Origin: Pseudomonas sp. ICMP 561
GTDB lineage: Bacteria > Pseudomonadota > Gammaproteobacteria > Pseudomonadales > Pseudomonadaceae
DNA length: 64,000 nt
Reading direction: 5' to 3'
NCBI RefSeq assembly: GCF_002699985.1
Contig: NZ_LKBT01000056.1
Location: forward strand, 276,259 to 340,258
The notes below the pieces were generated by a model, which did no database searches, was not told the DNA's origin, and worked only from the letters and a program-made list of their open reading frames with translations. Position 1 is the first letter of the stretch. Every line of letters starts with the position of its first letter. This document shows positions 1-7,728 of the stretch, piece by piece. A program made the translations under genes and the position numbers.

Positions 1-689
1 GTCGCGATCTGGCATTCCAGCTGGGTCTGGAAGGCAAGCAGGTTTCCCAGTTCGCCAAGATCTTCACCGGTCTGGCCAAGCTGTTCCAGGACCACGATCT
101 GGCCCTGCTGGAAGTGAACCCGCTGGTCATCAAGGCTGACGGCGATCTGCACTGCCTCGACGCCAAGATCAACATCGACGCCAACGCCATGTACCGTCAG
201 CCAAAGCTGAAGGCTTTCCACGATCCATCGCAAGATGATCCGCGCGAAGCCCACGCTGCCAAGTTCGAACTGAACTACGTGGCACTGGAAGGTAACATCG
301 GCTGCATGGTCAACGGTGCTGGCCTGGCCATGGGTACCATGGACATCGTCAACCTGCATGGCGGCAAGCCAGCCAACTTCCTCGACGTAGGCGGTGGTGC
401 AACCAAGGAACGCGTTACCGAAGCGTTCAAGATCATTCTGTCCGACACCAACGTCGCTGCAGTTCTGGTCAACATCTTCGGCGGCATCGTTCGTTGCGAC
501 ATGATTGCCGAAGGCATCATCGGTGCAGTGAAAGAAGTCGGCGTGAAAATCCCGGTTGTTGTTCGCCTTGAAGGTAACAACGCTGAACTGGGCGCTAAAG
601 TACTGGCAGAAAGCGGTTTGAACATCATCGCGGCTACCAGCCTGACCGACGCTGCTCAACAAGTTGTCAAAGCTGCGGAGGGCAAGTAA
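1..689 (+). CDS. sucC: Succinyl-CoA synthetase beta subunit, 5' end outside window
   Basis: This is the C-terminal part (about 228 residues) of the beta subunit of ADP-forming succinyl-CoA ligase, which makes succinate and ATP from succinyl-CoA in the TCA cycle. The reading frame is open from base 3, so the gene starts upstream of the window. The end of the ATP-grasp fold is visible (LLEVNPLV, DAKINIDANAMY), followed by the ligase domain with the glycine-rich GGIVRCD stretch. The stop codon TAA overlaps the ATG of sucD by one base, which indicates translational coupling of the two subunits. Identification is secure from sequence and from the partner gene. Confidence 0.97.
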   Translation, partial: RDLAFQLGLEGKQVSQFAKIFTGLAKLFQDHDLALLEVNPLVIKADGDLHCLDAKINIDANAMYRQPKLKAFHDPSQDDPREAHAAKFELNYVALEGNIGCMVNGAGLAMGTMDIVNLHGGKPANFLDVGGGATKERVTEAFKIILSDTNVAAVLVNIFGGIVRCDMIAEGIIGAVKEVGVKIPVVVRLEGNNAELGAKVLAESGLNIIAATSLTDAAQQVVKAAEGK

Positions 690-1573
690 TGAGCGTCCTG
701 ATCAATAAAGACACCAAAGTAATCTGCCAGGGCTTCACTGGTTCGCAGGGTACTTTCCACTCCGAGCAAGCCATTGCCTACGGCACCAAAATGGTTGGCG
801 GCGTGACTCCAGGCAAAGGTGGCACCACTCACCTGAATCTGCCAGTGTTCAACACTGTGCAAGAAGCAGTAGACAAAACCGGCGCAACTGCTTCGGTTAT
901 CTACGTTCCAGCTCCGTTCTGCAAGGACTCCATCCTTGAAGCGGCGTTCGGCGGTATCAAGCTGATCGTCTGCATCACCGAAGGCATCCCGACCATCGAT
1001 ATGCTGGAAGCCAAGGTCAAGTGCGACGAACTGGGCGTGGTCCTGATCGGTCCTAACTGCCCAGGCGTTATCACTCCGGGCGAGTGCAAGATCGGCATCA
1101 TGCCAGGTCACATTCACTTGCCAGGCAAAGTAGGCATCGTGTCGCGTTCCGGCACCCTGACTTACGAAGCTGTTAAGCAGACTACTGACGCCGGTTTCGG
1201 TCAGTCGACTTGCGTTGGTATCGGTGGTGACCCGATCCCTGGCTCCAACTTCATCGACATCCTGAAGCTGTTCCAGGAAGACCCGAAGACCGAAGCGATC
1301 GTGATGATCGGTGAAATCGGCGGTTCGGCTGAAGAAGAAGCGGCTGCCTACATCAAGGCACACGTGACCAAGCCGGTTGTTTCCTACATCGCTGGTGTGA
1401 CTGCTCCTCCGGGCAAGCGCATGGGCCATGCTGGCGCAATCATTTCTGGCGGCAAAGGCACTGCAGACGAGAAATTCGCTGCGCTGCAAGACGCAGGTGT
1501 TAAAACCGTGCGTTCGCTGGCAGACATCGGCAAGGCTTTGGCTGAGCTGACTGGTTGGGAAGTCAAAAAATAA
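689..1573 (+). CDS. sucD: Succinyl-CoA synthetase alpha subunit
   Basis: This 294-residue subunit binds CoA through an N-terminal Rossmann domain (residues about 1-125, with GFTGSQGTFH and the PGKGGTTH loop). It carries the histidine that is phosphorylated during catalysis, in the GHAGAIISGG motif near residue 247. The length is usual for bacterial SucD. It is coupled to sucC by a one-base overlap, and a strong intrinsic terminator follows 27 bases after the stop, so sucD is the last gene of the sucAB-lpd-sucCD type operon. Confidence 0.98.
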   Translation: MSVLINKDTKVICQGFTGSQGTFHSEQAIAYGTKMVGGVTPGKGGTTHLNLPVFNTVQEAVDKTGATASVIYVPAPFCKDSILEAAFGGIKLIVCITEGIPTIDMLEAKVKCDELGVVLIGPNCPGVITPGECKIGIMPGHIHLPGKVGIVSRSGTLTYEAVKQTTDAGFGQSTCVGIGGDPIPGSNFIDILKLFQEDPKTEAIVMIGEIGGSAEEEAAAYIKAHVTKPVVSYIAGVTAPPGKRMGHAGAIISGGKGTADEKFAALQDAGVKTVRSLADIGKALAELTGWEVKK

Positions 1574-1600
1574 GCATCTGCTTATTTGATTGACCGACTA

Positions 1601-1630
1601 CACAAAGGCCACCTTCGGGTGGCCTTTGTG
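1601..1630 (+). terminator. Intrinsic terminator of the suc operon
   Basis: A perfect 13-bp stem (CACAAAGGCCACC / GGTGGCCTTTGTG) is closed by a TTCG tetraloop. It lies 27 bases after the sucD stop. The T run is short, but the very stable TTCG-capped stem is typical of Pseudomonas terminators. Confidence 0.85.
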
Positions 1631-1664
1631 CGTTGTGGAGGGGCTACACCTCTTTCCTGATGTG

Positions 1665-2396
1665 GTTTGTGTGCATATCCGTTGTTGGGTAACGGCTGAA
1701 ATTGGTTGCGCTTTTACAGCGCCTCACTTTTGGGCCCAAAAGTAAGCAAAAGGCTTTTGCCCCACCACTCGGCACCTCGCTGTCGCTCGGTGTACCCGCC
1801 CGCAGATCCTGAACCGTGGGCCGCCGCAACGGGCCATCCATGGCCCAATGCGGCTAACCCGGCGTCCTGCCGGGTTGCCCACGGTTCAGAATCTGCGTTC
1901 GGCCAGCGTGGTTTAACGGGGCGCCCAAAATCAAAAGCGCAGCGGCCTGAGAGCCGACCTGATTTGTGAACTTACCGATTTTCTGTAGGAGCTGCCGAAG
2001 GCTGCGATGCGGTGTGTCAGACGAAACCTGTGTTGGATATGCTAACGTCTCGCGAACAAGTTCGCTCCTACCGGTCCGGGATAAAACTGCTGCGTTTGAT
2101 CTGCTTTTGATTTTGATCTTAAGCGCCCCGTTAAACCACGCCGGCCGGAATTCGACATTGCTGCGTGGGGTAAACAGGCAGGGATGCCGGTTTAGCCGCC
2201 TCAGGCCATGGATGGCCGGTGGCGGCGGCCCCACGCAGCAATGTCGGATTACGGGTATGCCGAGCGACAGCGAGGCACCCAGTGGTGGGGCAAGAGCGTT
2301 TTGCTTACTTTTGCGCTCCATCAAAAGTGAGGCGCTGTAAAAGCGCAACCAATATCAGCCGTTACCCCAAAAACGGATATGTACACAAAAACAACC
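1665..2396. repeat. Large compound palindromic repeat element, copy A
   Basis: This non-coding element of about 730 bp fills the sucD-brnQ gap. Its ends are imperfect inverted repeats (TTTGTGTGCATATCCGTT and AACGGATATGTACACAAA). Two arms of about 280 bp face each other and share the blocks GGTTGCGCTTTTACAGCG, CCTCGCTGTCGCTCGG, GGCCATCCATGGCC and GGTTTAACGGGGCGC. Within each arm a long stem can form: 1802-1820 pairs with 1878-1896, and 2153-2170 pairs with 2229-2246. These two stems have unrelated sequences, yet each is self-complementary. The centre holds a REP-like CGCGAACAAGTTCGC palindrome at 2051-2065. Short open frames here have no ribosome site or coding character. Copy B lies at 14055-14817 in the opposite orientation. 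Confidence 0.85.
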
Positions 2397-2517
2397 GGTG
2401 CAAGATAAACCAAACCCCCCAACCGTGCGTTCATCGGCCGCTTCGCCCTCTATTAGTGCAATAAACACGCAAATTGGTTAGGCTAGCCGCCATTTTGTGC
2501 ATCGCGGGTCTCACAAG

Positions 2518-2550
2518 GAGCCGCCGCACAGCGGCTCGTCCTAAAAGGAC
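2518..2550 (+). other. Tandem hairpins in the brnQ leader
   Basis: Two adjoining inverted repeats lie about 70-100 bases before brnQ. The first is GAGCCGC / GCGGCTC with a 6-base loop (2518-2537). The second is GTCC / GGAC with a 5-base loop (2538-2550). They could shape the 5' leader of the mRNA. No leader peptide rich in branched-chain codons or anti-terminator was recognised, so a regulatory role is only a possibility. Confidence 0.3.
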
Positions 2551-2618
2551 CGGCATGAATTTCCCCCACTCAACGGGAAGTCGCCCTCCAATTCCGATTC
2601 TGAAGTGTGGTTTTCTCA

Positions 2619-3932
2619 ATGAAAGTGTTGAAAGGTCAGGACATCCTGGCACTGGGTTTCATGACGTTTGCCCTGTTCGTAGGGGCTGGCAACATCATCT
2701 TCCCGCCCATCGTAGGCCTGCAGGCCGGGCCGAATGTATGGATGGCCGCGTTAGGCTTTCTGGTCACGGCAGTCGGTCTGCCCGTTGTCACCGTCATCGC
2801 GCTGGCCAAGGTCGGTGGCGCAATGGATGCGCTCAGTAGCCCCATCGGCAAGGTCGCTGGCAGTATCCTCGCCGCAGTTTGCTATCTGTCCGTAGGGCCA
2901 CTGTTCGCCACACCGCGCACGGCGACTGTATCGTTCGAAGTCGGGCTCGCGCCGCTGACTGGAGACAGCGCCACTGCGTTGTTTCTCTACAGCCTCGTGT
3001 ATTTCCTGATTGTGCTGTGGGTGTCGTTTTACCCAGGCCGATTGCTGGACACAGTAGGGCGCTTCCTTGCACCGCTGAAAATAATCGCGCTGGCGGTGCT
3101 GGGGATTGCAGCTTTCGCACTGCCCGCAGGAGACATCGGTGTCGCTGAGCCCGCCTATGTCGCAGCACCGTTTTCCCAAGGCTTTATCAATGGCTACCTG
3201 ACCATGGATACCCTGGGTGCACTGGTGTTCGGCATTGTCATCGTCAACGCTATTCGCTCAAGAGGCGTCGAGTCGCCGCGCCTGATCACCCGTTACGCGA
3301 TCATTGCCGGTTTGATTGCCGGGGTAGGGCTGGCACTGGTTTACATCAGTCTGTTCCGTCTGGGTTCCGGCAGTCATGCCGTCGCAGCAGGGGCGAGTAA
3401 TGGTGCGGCGGTGTTGCATGCCTACGTGCAGCATACCTTCGGTTCGCTGGGGAGCGGTTTCCTTGCGGTGCTTATCTCGCTGGCCTGTCTGGTCACCGCC
3501 GTGGGCCTGACGTGCGCCTGTGCCGAGTATTTCGCCAAGGTACTGCCATTGTCGTACAAAACCTTGGTGATAATTCTGGCAGCGTTCTCGTTGCTGGTTT
3601 CCAATCTGGGTCTGACCAAACTGATTCTGTTCTCGATTCCGGTACTGACGGCGATCTATCCGCCCTGCATCGTTCTGGTCGCGCTGAGTTTCTGCAAAAA
3701 CTTCTGGTATTCCCAGGCTCGTATCGTTGCGCCGGTGATGCTGGTGGCGTTTGTGTTCGGTCTGATTGATGCGATCAAAGGCGCCGGTTTCAAAGATTAC
3801 CTGCCTCATGCCTTGAGCAACTTGCCCCTTAGCGATCAGGGGTTGGCCTGGCTGATCCCGGCCGTCATTGTTCTGTGCGTAGCATTTGTCTGCGACCGGA
3901 TTATCGGCAAGCGTAATGAGGCGCTGGCCTGA
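2619..3932 (+). CDS. brnQ: Branched-chain amino acid carrier (LIV-II type)
   Basis: This 437-residue inner-membrane sodium- or proton-coupled symporter takes up leucine, isoleucine and valine. The N-terminus MKVLKGQDILALGFMTFALF and the following FVGAGNIIFPP motif are diagnostic of the LIVCS (BrnQ/BraB) family. About twelve hydrophobic segments span the whole length, which is usual for the family. An in-frame GTG at 2607 would add four residues, but the family begins at the ATG at 2619. The position directly after sucCD matches braB (PA1590) in P. aeruginosa, as recalled. The leader is unusually long because of the large repeat element upstream. Confidence 0.95.
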   Translation: MKVLKGQDILALGFMTFALFVGAGNIIFPPIVGLQAGPNVWMAALGFLVTAVGLPVVTVIALAKVGGAMDALSSPIGKVAGSILAAVCYLSVGPLFATPRTATVSFEVGLAPLTGDSATALFLYSLVYFLIVLWVSFYPGRLLDTVGRFLAPLKIIALAVLGIAAFALPAGDIGVAEPAYVAAPFSQGFINGYLTMDTLGALVFGIVIVNAIRSRGVESPRLITRYAIIAGLIAGVGLALVYISLFRLGSGSHAVAAGASNGAAVLHAYVQHTFGSLGSGFLAVLISLACLVTAVGLTCACAEYFAKVLPLSYKTLVIILAAFSLLVSNLGLTKLILFSIPVLTAIYPPCIVLVALSFCKNFWYSQARIVAPVMLVAFVFGLIDAIKGAGFKDYLPHALSNLPLSDQGLAWLIPAVIVLCVAFVCDRIIGKRNEALA

Positions 3933-3996
3933 TGTTTAATGGCGTGTGATAAGCGTTCAGAAAAATATCGACAGGCGAGTGTATTAAACTCGTAAC

Positions 3997-4027
3997 TAAT
4001 AAAGCCCGCTCATGGCGGGCTTTATTA
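3997..4027. terminator. Bidirectional terminator between brnQ and the small lipoprotein gene
   Basis: TAATAAAGCCCGC and GCGGGCTTTATTA form a perfect 13-bp stem with a 5-base loop. A/T-rich flanks on both sides provide a T run in each direction, so it can end both brnQ (plus) and the convergent lipoprotein gene (minus). Confidence 0.9.
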
Positions 4028-4054
4028 TATGAAAAGTCGGGGAAACTTTTCGGC

Positions 4055-4312
4055 TTACTTGGTAGTCGCTGGATCTTGAGTCGTCTTGCCAGCTTCCTGG
4101 GCGCGCTGTGCGTCCGCCTCGGCATTCTTCTGAGCGGCTTCCTGACTTTCTTTGGCCGCGTCGTTCACTTTGTCCTGAGCCTTTTGCATGGACTCTTGAG
4201 ATTCTTGAGCGGCTTTGTTCGCATCTTGTTGAGTGTTCTCGGATTTCTTGTCGCAAGCGGCAAGGCCCAAGGTGGCAGAGAGCATCAAGGCATAAGCTAA
4301 AGTATTGCGCAT
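4055..4312 (-). CDS. Small alanine/glutamine-rich lipoprotein
   Basis: This 85-residue precursor has a clear lipoprotein signal peptide ending in the lipobox LAAC, with the lipidated cysteine at residue 20. The mature part (DKKSENTQQDANKAAQES...) consists of heptad-like repeats rich in Ala, Gln, Lys and Glu, which predicts one long amphipathic helix or coiled coil. A ribosome site (AAGGAG) lies just upstream. It resembles the many short coiled-coil lipoproteins of Pseudomonas envelopes; no defined function is known to me. It stands alone, ending at the terminator shared with brnQ. Confidence 0.8.
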   Translation of the reverse strand: MRNTLAYALMLSATLGLAACDKKSENTQQDANKAAQESQESMQKAQDKVNDAAKESQEAAQKNAEADAQRAQEAGKTTQDPATTK

Positions 4313-4329
4313 GGGGTGTTTCTCCTTAT

Positions 4330-4800
4330 TGAATATCTACGAGCCTAAGAGCCTTGCGCATTAAGTTAAGTTCCAACTCTTTTTTCGCGAATTGAATGTG
4401 TACGCCGGGCGCACAATCACGGGGGCTGTGCGGCAGTCACGGCAACTTTCGATAAAAATATAAAAGAGGTTGTGAGCCTGACGGGTGAAAGCCTTGTGTT
4501 TGAGCGTGTCAGTGGTTTTCTTTATGGATCGACCACTGTCAGGAATCTGCAGTGTAATTAAATCAGTGTGTACGCAAATGGCATCACGCGGGTGCTGGCT
4601 TATTCCGAGAAAATCATAGCAGGCCCGAACGCTGGTGTTTGCGTGTCTGTCTCAAATTCGCACCTGTCCTCACTGTGAGCGCGCTCGTCATTGATGCGGA
4701 TGACGAATGTCGCGGTCTTTGCGCGCCCTCGCTTTAGAGCTGGTTGTCAAGGTGCGAGCGCATTTGAAAATTGACGACTTGTCGATCGAATCAGGTAAGC
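4330..4800. other. Intergenic region without recognisable gene
   Basis: This stretch separates the divergent lipoprotein gene and htpG. It has no open frame with coding character; long frames entering it are antisense extensions from htpG. No RNA gene or repeat was recognised. Promoters for both flanking genes must lie here; only the heat-shock promoter at 4802 could be assigned. Confidence 0.5.
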
Positions 4801-4801
4801 C

Positions 4802-4830
4802 CTTGAAATCCGAGACCCAGCCCCCACTTT
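4802..4830 (+). promoter_or_regulatory. Sigma-32 heat-shock promoter of htpG
   Basis: CTTGAAA (4802-4808), 13 bases, then CCCCACTTT (4822-4830). This matches the sigma-32 consensus CTTGAAA-N11-16-CCCCATnT with one clear mismatch. It predicts a transcript start near 4836, giving a leader of about 70 bases that begins just before the hairpin at 4842. htpG is a classic heat-shock gene, which supports the assignment. Confidence 0.85.
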
Positions 4831-4841
4831 GATGACAACCC

Positions 4842-4877
4842 GCCGCCAGACACCGGTTCCGGCTTGTGTCTGGCGGC
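4842..4877 (+). promoter_or_regulatory. Long hairpin in the htpG 5' leader
   Basis: A perfect 12-bp stem (GCCGCCAGACAC / GTGTCTGGCGGC) with a 12-base loop sits between the predicted heat-shock start site and the ribosome site GGAG at 4893-4896. It has no T run, so it is not a normal terminator. It could stabilise the 5' end or tune translation. It does not enclose the Shine-Dalgarno sequence, unlike ROSE or fourU thermometers. Confidence 0.6.
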
Positions 4878-4906
4878 TTATGCCATCTGATTGGAGTTTG
4901 ATGACC

Positions 4907-6811
4907 ATGAGTGTGGAAACTCAAAAGGAAACCCTGGGCTTCCAGACCGAGGTGAAGCAACTGCTGCACCTCATGATCCACTCGCTGTATTCCAACAAGG
5001 AAATCTTCCTTCGCGAGTTGATCTCTAACGCCTCTGACGCCGTCGATAAACTGCGCTTCGAAGCACTGTCCAAACCGGACCTGCTCGAAGGCGGCGCTGA
5101 GCTGAAAATTCGCGTGAGCTTCGACAAGGAAGCGAAAACCGTCACGCTGGAAGACAACGGTATCGGTATGAACCGTGACGATGTGATCACCCACCTGGGG
5201 ACCATCGCCAAGTCCGGCACCGCCGATTTCATGAAAAACCTGTCTGGCGATCAGAAAAAAGATTCGCACTTGATCGGTCAGTTCGGTGTGGGCTTCTATT
5301 CGGCCTTTATCGTGGCCGATCAGGTTGAAGTATTCAGCCGTCGCGCTGGCACACCTGCCAGCGAAGGCGTGCACTGGTCTTCCAAAGGCGAAGGCGAGTT
5401 TGAAGTTGCCAACGTCGAGAAGGCCGAGCGCGGTACTCGTATCGTTCTGCACCTGAAGAGCGGTGAAGACGAGTTCGCGGACGGCTACCGTCTGCGCAAC
5501 ATCATCAAGAAATACTCCGATCACATCGCGTTGCCGATCGAGCTGCCGAAAGAATCCGCCGCTGCGGAAGGTGAAGAGGTTCCTGCTGTCGAGTGGGAAA
5601 CCGTCAACCGCGCCAGCGCGCTATGGACCCGTCCTCGTACTGAAGTGAAGGACGAGGAATATCAGGAGTTCTACAAGCACGTCGCCCATGACTTCGAGAA
5701 TCCGCTGAGCTGGAGCCACAACAAGGTCGAAGGCAAGCTGGAATACACCTCGCTGTTGTACGTGCCTGCCCGTGCGCCGTTCGACCTGTATCAGCGTGAA
5801 GCGCCGCGTGGCCTGAAGCTGTACGTTCAGCGCGTGTTCGTCATGGATCAGGCTGAGTCGTTCCTGCCGCTTTACATGCGCTTCGTCAAAGGCGTGGTCG
5901 ATTCCAATGACCTGTCCCTGAACGTTTCCCGTGAAATTCTGCAGAAAGACCCGATCATCGATTCAATGAAATCGGCGTTGACCAAGCGTGTCCTGGACAT
6001 GCTGGAAAAACTGGCGAAAAACGAGCCTGAGCAATACAAAGGCTTCTGGAAAAACTTCGGTCAGGTCATGAAAGAAGGCCCGGCAGAAGACTTCGCCAAC
6101 AAAGAGAAAATTGCAGGTCTGCTGCGTTTCGCTTCGACTCACGAAGAGGGCGGCGAGCAAGTCGTTTCTCTGGCCGAATACCTGGCTCGCGCCAAGGAAG
6201 GTCAGGACAAGATTTACTACCTCACCGGTGAAACCTACGCACAGGTCAAGAACAGCCCGCACCTTGAAGTCTTCCGCAAGAAAGGCATCGAAGTGTTGCT
6301 GCTCACCGACCGTATCGATGAGTGGCTGATGAGCTACCTCAGCGATTTCGATGGCAAAGGTTTTGTTGATGTGGCACGTGGTGATCTGGATCTGGGCAAG
6401 CTTGATTCCGAAGAGGACAAGAAAGCTCAGGAAGAAATCGCCAAGGATAAAGAAGGCCTGATCGAGCGTCTAAAAGCGGCTCTGGGCGAATCTGTCAGCG
6501 AAGTCCGGGTTTCTCATCGTCTGACTGACTCTCCAGCGATCCTGGCCATTGGCGAGGCCGACCTTGGCTTGCAGATGCGTCAGATTCTCGAAGCCAGCGG
6601 GCAGAAGGTTCCGGACTCCAAGCCAATCTTCGAATTCAACCCGGCGCATCCGCTGATCGGCAAGCTGGATGCCGAGCAGAGTGAAGAGCGCTTTGGTGAC
6701 CTGTCGCACATCCTGTTCGATCAGGCTGCGCTTGCGGCCGGTGATAGCTTGAAGGACCCGGCGGCTTACGTGCGCCGTCTGAACAAGTTATTGGTCGAGT
6801 TGTCGGTTTAA
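4907..6811 (+). CDS. htpG: Molecular chaperone HtpG (Hsp90)
   Basis: This 634-residue cytoplasmic ATP-dependent chaperone dimer is the bacterial Hsp90. The N-terminal GHKL ATPase domain (residues about 1-215) shows the ATP-binding helix with LISNASDAVDKLRF, the lid motif DNGIGM and GQFGVGFYSAF. The middle domain has the catalytic arginine in NVSREILQ, and the C-terminal dimerisation domain follows. The start MSVETQKETLGFQ at 4907 fits the family; an ATG two codons earlier (4901) is closer to GGAG and cannot be excluded. The upstream heat-shock promoter and a TTCG-capped terminator frame it as a single-gene unit. Confidence 0.97.
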   Translation: MSVETQKETLGFQTEVKQLLHLMIHSLYSNKEIFLRELISNASDAVDKLRFEALSKPDLLEGGAELKIRVSFDKEAKTVTLEDNGIGMNRDDVITHLGTIAKSGTADFMKNLSGDQKKDSHLIGQFGVGFYSAFIVADQVEVFSRRAGTPASEGVHWSSKGEGEFEVANVEKAERGTRIVLHLKSGEDEFADGYRLRNIIKKYSDHIALPIELPKESAAAEGEEVPAVEWETVNRASALWTRPRTEVKDEEYQEFYKHVAHDFENPLSWSHNKVEGKLEYTSLLYVPARAPFDLYQREAPRGLKLYVQRVFVMDQAESFLPLYMRFVKGVVDSNDLSLNVSREILQKDPIIDSMKSALTKRVLDMLEKLAKNEPEQYKGFWKNFGQVMKEGPAEDFANKEKIAGLLRFASTHEEGGEQVVSLAEYLARAKEGQDKIYYLTGETYAQVKNSPHLEVFRKKGIEVLLLTDRIDEWLMSYLSDFDGKGFVDVARGDLDLGKLDSEEDKKAQEEIAKDKEGLIERLKAALGESVSEVRVSHRLTDSPAILAIGEADLGLQMRQILEASGQKVPDSKPIFEFNPAHPLIGKLDAEQSEERFGDLSHILFDQAALAAGDSLKDPAAYVRRLNKLLVELSV

Positions 6812-6825
6812 TATTCCGAGTCAAA

Positions 6826-6849
6826 GAAAACCCGCTTCGGCGGGTTTTC
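6826..6849 (+). terminator. Terminator of htpG
   Basis: GAAAACCCGC-TTCG-GCGGGTTTTC: a 10-bp perfect stem with TTCG loop, ending in TTTTC. It lies 15 bases after the htpG stop. Confidence 0.93.
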
Positions 6850-6895
6850 TGATTGTGCTCCACCCATTTGTCTTTCATTACTTGAGGAGTCAACG

Positions 6896-7627
6896 ATGAG
6901 CAGCAACGTTTCCGTGAGTTCAGTGGTGTACCAGATCGACGGTCAACCTTTCGAGAGCCGTTTGGTATTCGACTCGGGTGACGCTTCGTCACGTCCCGGT
7001 CTGTTGATGGCCCCAAACTGGATGGGTGTAACCGAAGGCGCCGAGAAAATTGCACAGGCGGTAGCAGAGCAGGGTTATGTAGTGTTCCTGGCCGACCTTT
7101 ACGGTCAAGGTACGCGCCCGCAGAACAACGATGAGGCTGGCGCTGCGATGATGCCGCTCAAGGATGACCGTGCGCTGCTGCGCAAGCGTATGCAGGCTGC
7201 ACTGGATCAATTGCTGGCCCAGACGGACGCACCGGTTGACGCTGATAAAGTCGCTACTTTCGGTTTCTGCTTCGGCGGTTGCTGCTCCCTTGAGCTGGCG
7301 CGTACCGGCGCTAACCTCAAAGCAGCTGTGTCGTTCCACGGCACGCTGGATACGCCGAACCCGGCTGATGCGAAAAACATCAAGGGTGCGGTGCTGGTAC
7401 TGCACGGTGCGTCGGATCCATTGGTGCCGAAAGAGCAATTGCCAGCTTTCGAAGCCGAAATGAATGCTGCGGGTGTGGACTGGCAGTTGCTGAGCTACGG
7501 CGGGGCCGTGCATTCGTTCACCGACCCTCACGCACAAACGCCGGGCATGATGCAGTACGACGAAAAGACCGCCAAGCGCGCCTTTGTGTCGATGCATAAC
7601 TTGCTGGATGAAGTGTTCAAAGGCTGA
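6896..7627 (+). CDS. Dienelactone hydrolase family protein
   Basis: This 243-residue cytoplasmic alpha/beta hydrolase is of the dienelactone hydrolase type. The nucleophile is a cysteine (C125 in GFCFGG) instead of serine. The other triad members are visible as D174 (LHGASDPLVP) and H206 (GAVHSFTDP). Family members open lactones such as dienelactone in chlorocatechol degradation, but no such pathway genes are nearby and the true substrate is unknown. The same gene follows htpG in P. aeruginosa (PA1597, as recalled), so it is core and not acquired. The ribosome site is GAGGAG. Confidence 0.9.
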   Translation: MSSNVSVSSVVYQIDGQPFESRLVFDSGDASSRPGLLMAPNWMGVTEGAEKIAQAVAEQGYVVFLADLYGQGTRPQNNDEAGAAMMPLKDDRALLRKRMQAALDQLLAQTDAPVDADKVATFGFCFGGCCSLELARTGANLKAAVSFHGTLDTPNPADAKNIKGAVLVLHGASDPLVPKEQLPAFEAEMNAAGVDWQLLSYGGAVHSFTDPHAQTPGMMQYDEKTAKRAFVSMHNLLDEVFKG

Positions 7628-7642
7628 CACGCGAGACTGAAT

Positions 7643-7725
7643 AACGGTAGGAGCGAACTTGTTCGCGAGGCGATGTATCCTTGATACGCAGGCCCAACCT
7701 CGCGAACAAGTTCGCTCCTACCGTT
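7643..7725. repeat. REP doublet (REPIN) between convergent genes
   Basis: Perfect 28-bp inverted arms (AACGGTAGGAGCGAACTTGT... at 7643-7670 and its complement at 7698-7725) with a 27-base centre. The core GCGAACAAGTTCGC is itself palindromic. The pair lies tail-to-tail between the dienelactone hydrolase and pirin genes and may end transcripts from both. Confidence 0.92.
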
Positions 7726-7728
7726 GCT

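Noticed and set aside
1706..2464. Several frames of 60-165 codons in the large repeat element
   Set aside because: They occur on both strands of a palindromic repeat, recur in copy B, lack ribosome sites, and encode no recognisable domain. They are artefacts of the repeat.
2555..2620. Leader peptide for attenuation of brnQ
   Set aside because: The short frame from 2555 has no cluster of Leu, Ile or Val codons, and the hairpins lie upstream of it, not downstream.
4842..4877. ROSE or fourU RNA thermometer for htpG
   Set aside because: The stem does not include the Shine-Dalgarno sequence at 4893-4896 and has no run of U opposite it. It is kept only as a leader hairpin.
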